DNA from: Cytophagales bacterium
GTDB taxonomy: Bacteria > Bacteroidota > Bacteroidia > Cytophagales > Cyclobacteriaceae
Length of the DNA stretch: 64,000 nt
Reading direction: 5' to 3'
Assembly: GCA_033344775.1 (NCBI GenBank)
Contig: JAWPMT010000005.1
Span: 1,471,501-1,535,500, forward strand
Below the pieces are notes generated by a model. That model was not told where the DNA came from. It ran no database searches and was given only the letters and a program-made list of their open reading frames with translations. Positions 61,584-64,000 of the stretch are shown one piece after another. The position numbers and the translations under genes were made by a program. Position 1 is the first letter of the stretch. Every line of letters begins with the position of its first letter.

Positions 61584-61790
61584 TTAATTGTCTCGTTGAT
61601 TTCTGATAGCTGCAACTAGATCATGGAAGGCCAGAATAGCTCCAGACAGGAATTGCAATACAAAACGGCCCGCTACGAGTCCAACAATGACCCAGACTCC
61701 CGTCTTGACAACTTTGATCTGACCCTGGCTAAGGATCTGATTTTGATACTCGAATAAATGAGTGGCTTTTTGTGATGTTGAATTTCTCAT
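61584..61790 (-). CDS. Small single-pass membrane protein (68 residues)
   Basis: The polar N-terminus (MRNSTSQKATHLFEYQNQIL) leads to one membrane helix at about 30-50 (VVKTGVWVIVGLVAGRFVLQ) and a short polar end (AFHDLVAAIRNQRDN). It lies 122 bp before the larger membrane protein gene on the same strand and is probably the first gene of that unit. The function is unknown. Confidence 0.6.
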   Translation of the reverse strand: MRNSTSQKATHLFEYQNQILSQGQIKVVKTGVWVIVGLVAGRFVLQFLSGAILAFHDLVAAIRNQRDN

Positions 61791-61921
61791 TTGAAATGGA
61801 TTTTGATTGATATCACACCTCTCTAGCTCACATAGAGAAATTCAGAATAGCACGGGTATCCGCACCTAGAAAATTCGAAATTGGGACCCTTGGGCCCACT
61901 TGTTGGTATTCATACCACACC

Positions 61922-61957
61922 AAAACCCTTCATACGATATGTGTGAAGGGTTTTTTA
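61922..61957. terminator. Strong hairpin with T-run
   Basis: AAAACCCTTCA (61922-61932) pairs perfectly with TGAAGGGTTTT (61944-61954), followed on the plus strand by TTTTTTATTT. No plus-strand gene ends just before it, so it may insulate the minus-strand unit or mark the edge of an inserted element. The rest of 61791-62163 shows only GGGACCC-TT-GGGCCC (about 61886-61900) and AT-rich sequence. Confidence 0.6.
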
Positions 61958-62163
61958 TTTCCTGTTGTTGTCTTCCATTCTGATAACAGCATAAACTGAA
62001 AGGCCAACACAGTAGTAGGAAGATACTTGTTTTGGACACAGTTCCAAGTCATTCAATTTGATGAAATCACCATTAGCCTTCAACGCTGATTTTGTTAGTA
62101 TTTACCTATAAATATTAGCTTTTATTCCCTCAGACTAATGTAGATGTAATAATCTCTTTTTTA

Positions 62164-62478
62164 ATGGTCTTCACGCCTTGGATATTTTCATTATTAGTGC
62201 TTTACAAGAAAGCTAGATCGAAAAGCGAAAAATTTATATTCGTTGGAGCCATGTCAATAATGATTTTTGCCTTGATATCGATAATCGTAGAGTTAATTAG
62301 GGAAGAAGAATTTGGAGGTATTAAACCGTTGGCCCTTTTTTGGTCCACGATATTGCTATTCCTCTACATCTACATTAGCCCGAAAGATGGAAGAAAAAGC
62401 TTTATAAAAACATTCATTGCAGTAATTATAGTCCTCATCCTTGCAGCAATAAACAAAGGCTTACAGGCACCTATTTGA
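62164..62478 (+). CDS. Unknown small polytopic membrane protein
   Basis: This 104-residue protein has about four membrane helices (TPWIFSLLVLYKKA, FIFVGAMSIMIFALISIIVE, ALFWSTILLFLYIYI, FIAVIIVLILAAI). No family was recognised. A C-run repeat and the third copy of the structured RNA element follow it on the same strand. Confidence 0.55.
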   Translation: MVFTPWIFSLLVLYKKARSKSEKFIFVGAMSIMIFALISIIVELIREEEFGGIKPLALFWSTILLFLYIYISPKDGRKSFIKTFIAVIIVLILAAINKGLQAPI

Positions 62479-62514
62479 TTTTGCCACTCCATTGAGAAGG
62501 TCAGTTCTTCAGAA

Positions 62515-62545
62515 CACACCCCTAGCCCCTCTCAAGAGGCGAATC
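62515..62545. repeat. C-run/G-run intergenic repeat, copy 3
   Basis: ACCCCTAGCCCCTCTCAAGA followed by GGCGAA resembles the copies at 11105-11170 and 29277-29335. It lies directly before the third RNA element. The partner G-run is weak here. Confidence 0.42.
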
Positions 62546-62584
62546 ATTTCTGCTGTGAATTCCTCAGGATAATGATTTAGCCTG

Positions 62585-62676
62585 CAATCCCCGCAAGGGG
62601 ATATATAAAGAAACTGCGCTTTGTCGTAGTACGATGCTGGTTGTATTTGAGAGCGGGCGAATGTCCGTTCTTTTTT
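62585..62676 (+). ncRNA. Repeated structured RNA element, copy 3
   Basis: In order: hairpin CCCC-GCAA-GGGG (62589-62600), hairpin CTGCG...CGTAG with one G-U pair (62614-62629), ATGCTGGTTGTA (62634-62645), hairpin GAGCGGGC-GAAT-GTCCGTTC with G-U pairs (62651-62670) and TTTTTT. The layout is the same as copies 1 and 2, and the stems change while keeping their pairing, which supports an RNA with conserved structure. Confidence 0.57.
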
Positions 62677-62765
62677 ACCAGTTAGGAGACTTTATCTGCA
62701 TTGTGAGTTCAATATTAGCTATTGGCTTATCTGTATTGATGACATGACTCAGAACTTTCAATAAA

Positions 62766-63388
62766 TCACTCTTGATTTATTTGATAATACCAACTTTTAT
62801 CAAGTTGTTTCATATTCCTAAACTGACTAGACCAATAGTCAGTTAAAGATTCCAAGTTATCCAAGTAATATATTTTAATCCTATCATTGATTTTGAACTC
62901 AATAAACCTGCCAAGTCTCGGGGTTCATGTAAAAAATATATTTGAATAACCAAGCTCTTTCGGTATTGACAGCTCGGAGTAGTGCAAATGAAATAATTCA
63001 ACGGTTTGCCGGTAGTAGAAAGCAACACTATCAAGGTCAGTTGTGCCATATTTTTCAGATAGATATCTCTTATTCCAAGCACTTGTATTTTGGAAAGCTG
63101 AATCTTTTTTTAACGGTGAATCACTACTTAGGAAAATCGGCATAGACATATATTGATTAGTATCGAGATCAAAAACACAAATGCGATTAAATACTAAATC
63201 TGCTTGACGTATCTCTTTATTATAAATAGCCTTTACCCTTTCACAGCCAATAGCTTTATCAAAGAAAAACTCCATATCAGTAGTCTTATTCAACTCATAA
63301 AACTCCCTGAAATTGATTCTTCATTGATCGACGTATCCGCGCACTTAATCAAGAATACAAATAATGAAAATAAAAAATAGCGCTTCAT
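62766..63388 (-). pseudogene. Frameshifted lipoprotein gene
   Basis: A start at 63388 gives MKRYFLFSLFVFLIKCADTS (lipobox-like Cys). It breaks off at about 63298 and continues in another frame as INFREFYELNKTTDMEFFFD to about 62925 (122 residues open). Further on, NPET and then GRFIEFKINDRIKIYYLDNL continue in two more frames to a stop at 62766. Three single-base shifts would restore one protein of about 200 residues. The reading is protein-like throughout. It is either a recent pseudogene or has base-calling errors at T-runs. The gap 63389-63646 shows no gene. Confidence 0.6.
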
Positions 63389-63646
63389 CTATAGTAATTT
63401 CACACTTTTCACTTGAGTAAACACGTCGATGAAGTGCTCTTAATGGATTAAATGAAGCTTTTTTGTTATCCCAATAACTTCCAGAGTCATTTTCGTTAGT
63501 CATCCTTTAGAAGGATTAATTCAACACGTAACCTGAATGACCCTATTAAGTATTTTCAACAATAACTTATTATAAGTTGATTAAGAGGTGTTTCCTTTTA
63601 CTGTAATATTCCTAAAATCACCAACCCTTCCTCGCTTAACTCAGCC

Positions 63647-64000
63647 TTAAAACCGCTCATTAATATAATCATATACCTTACTCAGCCTAAGATCGCTGGT
63701 AGAGGGGCCACTTCTAACAAAGAAGTGATCCGTATTATCATCCAGGAAATAGGCAGGTGAGGAAGCCGGTTTACAATCCACACGTAACAATTCCTTTCCT
63801 GAATAGGTCTCGAACGTAAAGTGTAAAAATTGGAGATGGACCGTACTGATCCGTTCTTTGATCAGGTTGGTCAGGTGCAACAAGAGTTTATCGTGGTTCT
63901 TGAAACGGTCGTTTTCTAACCCTAAAACTGTCCCATCATCGGCCACTCCGATCAGCAAGACGCCCCCACTGCAATTCATAAAAGCCGCGAGGGTTTTCAG
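63647..64000 (-). CDS. AlbA_2 (Schlafen-like) domain protein, C-terminal part
   Basis: The gene continues past the right edge; about 118 C-terminal residues are visible. KTLAAFMNCSGGVLLIGVAD with DGTVLGLEND is the AlbA_2/divergent-AAA_4 motif, followed by LLHLTNLIKERISTVHLQFL and FFVRSGPSTSDLRLSKVYDY. Proteins with this domain often combine it with an HTH or helicase and act in regulation or defence. The visible half cannot show what precedes it. Confidence 0.82.
   Translation of the reverse strand: MKTLAAFMNCSGGVLLIGVADDGTVLGLENDRFKNHDKLLLHLTNLIKERISTVHLQFLHFTFETYSGKELLRVDCKPASSPAYFLDDNTDHFFVRSGPSTSDLRLSKVYDYINERF

Noticed and set aside
61860-61910. Possible tRNA or attachment-site remnant (ATTCGAAATT near GGGACCC)
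   Set aside because: No cloverleaf could be drawn and no direct repeat was found at the other side of the unit.

Overview
The window looks like chromosomal DNA of a Bacteroidota bacterium, most likely a marine-type member of the Cytophagales. The evidence is a secreted protein with a type IX secretion sorting tail, DUF3078 and DUF3124 proteins, DUF6443/RHS protein pairs, short lipoproteins, weak ribosome-binding sites with frequent TTG/GTG starts, and intergenic C-run/G-run repeats. Genus and species cannot be decided from the sequence alone. No rRNA, tRNA or CRISPR array was seen.

Layout. (1) 1-9.7 kb: the end of a UvrA-like ATPase, a type IX secreted protein, about 1.3 kb of decayed DNA, a LytTR regulator, an MFS transporter, and a phosphorelay (Hpt, receiver, histidine kinase) whose kinase carries an ethylene-receptor-like membrane domain. 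(2) 9.1-18.4 kb: a stress and envelope block with DUF3124, MscS, YtxH, Dps, a three-gene NtrB/NtrC-type cluster, an FNT channel, a tandem universal stress protein, an OmpA-family protein and LapA. (3) 18.6-26.2 kb: an accessory island with a sigma-region-4-like protein coupled to a NYN-LOTUS protein, a TrlF-type PHP-ATPase followed by a Shedu-like nuclease, an XRE regulator and several unknown proteins, two of them membrane-anchored. (4) 26.4-37.4 kb: a second stress block with a ferritin-like protein, TIGR02587, DUF3078, two Hsp20s, a Do/HtrA protease, MgtE, a porin and several very small proteins. (5) 37.8-46.8 kb: a peptide-export (bacteriocin-like) locus. (6) 47.1-55.6 kb: a two-gene RHS system with a downstream lipoprotein. 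(7) 55.9-64 kb: an Mrr-like nuclease with a zinc-ribbon TOPRIM protein, a possible mobile-element remnant, a frameshifted lipoprotein gene and the edge of an AlbA_2 protein.

How the parts work together. The stress genes seem to share a sigma-54-like promoter (GG, ten bases, then a GC/GA/TC doublet) 40-55 bp before the start codons of dps, ompA-usp-fnt, the ferritin-like gene, the DUF3078 gene and both hsp20 genes. Most of these have an inverted repeat about 85-135 bp upstream. The NtrC-type regulator in the same block has the GAFTGA loop needed to activate sigma-54, so it is the natural candidate activator.

In the peptide locus, six same-strand genes encode an HlyD adaptor, a C39-peptidase ABC exporter, an HTH regulator, two double-glycine-leader peptides and a membrane aspartic protease. 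The HTH regulator itself ends in a leader of exactly the same 12-residue pattern (L-[ST]-x2-E-x5-GG) as the two peptides. This regulator-leader fusion is the most unusual object in the window. A GACAA-N5-TTGTC operator upstream of this operon also lies in front of a nearby XRE gene.

Other candidates for undescribed biology are a three-copy structured RNA element sharing ATGCTGGTTGTA, a 21-bp-periodic triple repeat in front of the RHS genes that matches LytTR-type sites, and the TrlF/Shedu-like and Mrr/TOPRIM gene pairs.
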